Shown in pieces: positions 62,644 to 64,000 of a DNA stretch of 64,000 nucleotides. The stretch's first letter is position 1. Each line of letters opens with the position of its first letter. The notes below the pieces were generated by a model. The model did not search any database, was not told where the DNA came from, and was given only the letters and a program-made list of their open reading frames with translations. This DNA comes from Meghimatium bilineatum (taxonomy: Eukaryota > Mollusca > Gastropoda > Stylommatophora > Philomycidae), in assembly GCA_034231615.1 (NCBI GenBank), contig CM067298.1:52976883-53040882 (forward strand). Reading direction: 5' to 3'. Made by a program: the position numbers and the translations under genes.

Positions 62644-62832
62644 ATATTATCTTATCCGGACTACATCCTGTTCAGTCCTTTACAATGCCAAAGTCATATG
62701 TGTTGGGCCATTGAGGCAAATAAAACTGTGACAAAACATTTACGTTCTCTGGTGTATGTCCTGCTGGAAATCTAGTACGAACATCCTGCTACAGGAAAGA
62801 TCTTATGGGAGTATGGCAACGAGCGTAAAGAA
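62644..62832 (+). mobile_element. SINE-like tail copy, diverged
   Basis: Contains CCGGACTACATCCTG, TATGTGTTGGGCCATTGAGG, CAAATAAAACTGTGACAAAAC, GGAAATCTAGTACGAAC and a CCTGCTACAGGAAAGATC block, in the same order as the tail at 63,600. The GAA-type end has decayed. Confidence 0.6.
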
Positions 62833-62847
62833 AAGAGAAATAATATA

Positions 62848-62892
62848 GCCTGACATGCACGGTGTAAGAGGCAACTAAAGAGAGGAGGCAAG
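62848..62892 (+). mobile_element. SINE-like head fragment
   Basis: CCTGACATGCACGGTGTAAG then AGGCAACTAAAGAGAGG matches the head module. It directly follows a diverged tail, so two elements may have joined. Confidence 0.55.
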
Positions 62893-62939
62893 GTGTCTAC
62901 CCTGTGTTGAATTCAAAAGTCAAGCAAAAAATAGAATAA

Positions 62940-63018
62940 ATGTGACCCGACATGCATGATGTAAGAGGCAGTTAAGATGGAATTGACTGTGTCAACTCAT
63001 AGGTTAAAGTGACCCACA
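62940..63018 (+). mobile_element. SINE-like head fragment
   Basis: TGTGACCCGACATGCATGAT, GTAAGAGGCAGTTAAG and, downstream, a GGTTAAAGTGACCCAC end match the head module of the copy at 58,655 (which has GGGTCAGTGACCC). This is the second head piece within 100 bp. Confidence 0.55.
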
Positions 63019-63057
63019 AACAGTGCTTATTCTATATTTTCATGTTTATGTAATTAT

Positions 63058-63190
63058 TGCTTATTATAAATTTGTGCTTATAAATTTTGGCTTATTATTA
63101 ATTTTTACTTTTTAATAGTTTACTTATTATAAATTGTTTGCTTATTATAAATTGTTCCTTATTATGAATTGTTACTTATAAATTTTTGCA
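63058..63190. repeat. Degenerate TTATTATAAATTG-type tandem repeat
   Basis: Seven or so units of the pattern GCTTATTATAAATTGTT, with variable spacing of about 17-20 bp, occur between GCTTATTATAAATTTGTG and TTACTTATAAATTTTTGC. It is AT-rich and much more diverged than the two minisatellites. Confidence 0.75.
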
Positions 63191-63599
63191 GAACAATACG
63201 GGATCAAGGGTCCATGTATATACTATCAATTAGCGGGATTTTAAACAAACTTACAAATATTTCATACGATCAATATTTGTGTGCTTTGGTTCACACACAT
63301 TTAGCGAGCTCAATGAAATTACATCATTTACAGATCTTGTCACTGTAATTCAAAATAGCTAATAGTAGTTACGCGTGGAGATTAAAACTAGCAACGATTT
63401 AATGGTTTTTGTATTTTCAAGATATGAGGTACTGTTAGAATTTAGATGTTGTGTTAGGGGGGGGGGGGATTAGACTCAGTGTTAGGACTAATTCTAACGC
63501 AAACCCCCTTTCTGATTTAATCAATTCAAGTTGGTAACTACATTGAAAGGGAGACAAATGATTTCTGCTTACTCTTTGTTTATGTAATACCTCTCTCGC
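63191..63599. other. Intergenic with a G12 homopolymer
   Basis: No gene recognised. A run of twelve G residues lies at 63457-63468 on the + strand. A single G-run can join intermolecular quadruplexes but does not by itself make a four-tract motif. Confidence 0.6.
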
Positions 63600-63752
63600 C
63601 GAAGACGGATGTGTCTGGCCATTGGCGCAAATAAAATTGTGACACAACGCATTTCCATTCTCTGAACTGGAAATCTAGTAGGACTATGGTCTTGCTACAA
63701 AGAAGATCCAACGAGAGTTTTAGAATGAACGCTGAAGAAGAAGTATTACCTC
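63600..63752 (+). mobile_element. SINE-like tail copy with intact GAA end
   Basis: Starts at GAAGACGGATGTGTCTGGCC and continues with ATTGGCGCAAATAAAATTGT, GACACAACGCATTTCCATTC, GAACTGGAAATCTAGTAGG, GAGTTTTAGAATGAACGC and TGAAGAAGAAG. It is one of the best-preserved tails in the window and shows the likely 3' terminus. Confidence 0.7.
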
Positions 63753-64000
63753 CCATGCGAATATTTGAGCGACAATTATTGGGCAGGTTTTACATATATA
63801 AATATGCCAAGACAATAAATGGGGGAGTATTTAATTGGAGGGTTGTATGAGTGGAAACATGATTGGGTTTGAATGCAGGGTATTATTTTGTTTCGGATAG
63901 TGAATTTGATTGTCACAATAGAAGTTAAATGTCATAGTATGACACTGTGCGCATTTCCCGTTTGCAAGTACTCTTCGTGACTGCAACAATTGTACTGCGT
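63753..64000. other. Intergenic, nothing recognised
   Basis: Unique-looking sequence up to the window edge. No open frame, repeat or RNA gene can be supported. Confidence 0.5.

Noticed and set aside
62094..62645. 86- to 183-residue open frames over the 21-bp minisatellite
   Set aside because: These are open by periodicity. Only the LINE C-terminus at 62,104-62,289 has a recognisable protein signal.
63435..63647. 70-residue minus frame over the G12 run and SINE-like tail
   Set aside because: A chance frame formed partly by the homopolymer and repeat sequence.

Overview
This window is eukaryotic, most likely from an invertebrate animal. The evidence is a very large AT-rich satellite, decayed non-LTR (LINE) retrotransposon 3' ends, a dispersed SINE-like repeat family, and no operons, ribosome binding sites or dense genes. 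I could not determine the species. No intact protein-coding gene can be supported anywhere in the 64 kb.

Region 1 (1 to about 57,349) is one continuous satellite array and is cut by the left window edge. It has two main monomer forms. The long form is 76 bp and carries the palindrome CTACCGGTAG. The short form is 70 bp and carries CTAG at the same place. Most length differences lie in one T-run. Nested duplications of 358, 446, 1,086, 1,394, 1,972, 2,115, 2,794, 2,956, 4,422 and about 6.2 kb give it a layered higher-order structure. I saw no foreign insertion in it. At 55,039 the monomers switch strand at a small palindrome, so the last 2.3 kb are inverted and more diverged. Each monomer carries a coding-like sense (Asp-Thr-Phe-Met-Arg/Lys-Cys-Val-Glu-Lys-Phe-Glu). 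A single T-run base decides whether this frame reads on or meets TAA-TGA-TAA. The many 60-90 residue open frames here come from this sequence and are not genes.

Region 2 (57,350-58,620) abuts the inverted arm. It holds an AT-rich, frameshifted coding relic in two parts, on the same strand as the coding-like sense of that arm. The first part has a helix-turn-helix-like stretch and the second is acidic and coiled-coil-like. A 5'-truncated LINE 3' end sits inside the first part between 12-bp target-site duplications, and the relic's reading frame is continuous across the empty site. The satellite may have been seeded from an element of this kind; that is inference.

Region 3 (58,620-64,000) is ordinary-composition repeat-rich DNA. 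It contains at least eight pieces of a SINE-like family (head and GAA-ended tail modules, both orientations), a 65-bp tandem repeat inside one copy, a 12 x 30-bp minisatellite with a 6+6 block structure, a second LINE C-terminal fragment flanked on both sides by a 21-bp minisatellite, a TTATTATAAATTG-type repeat and a G12 run. The rest looks like non-coding intergenic sequence.
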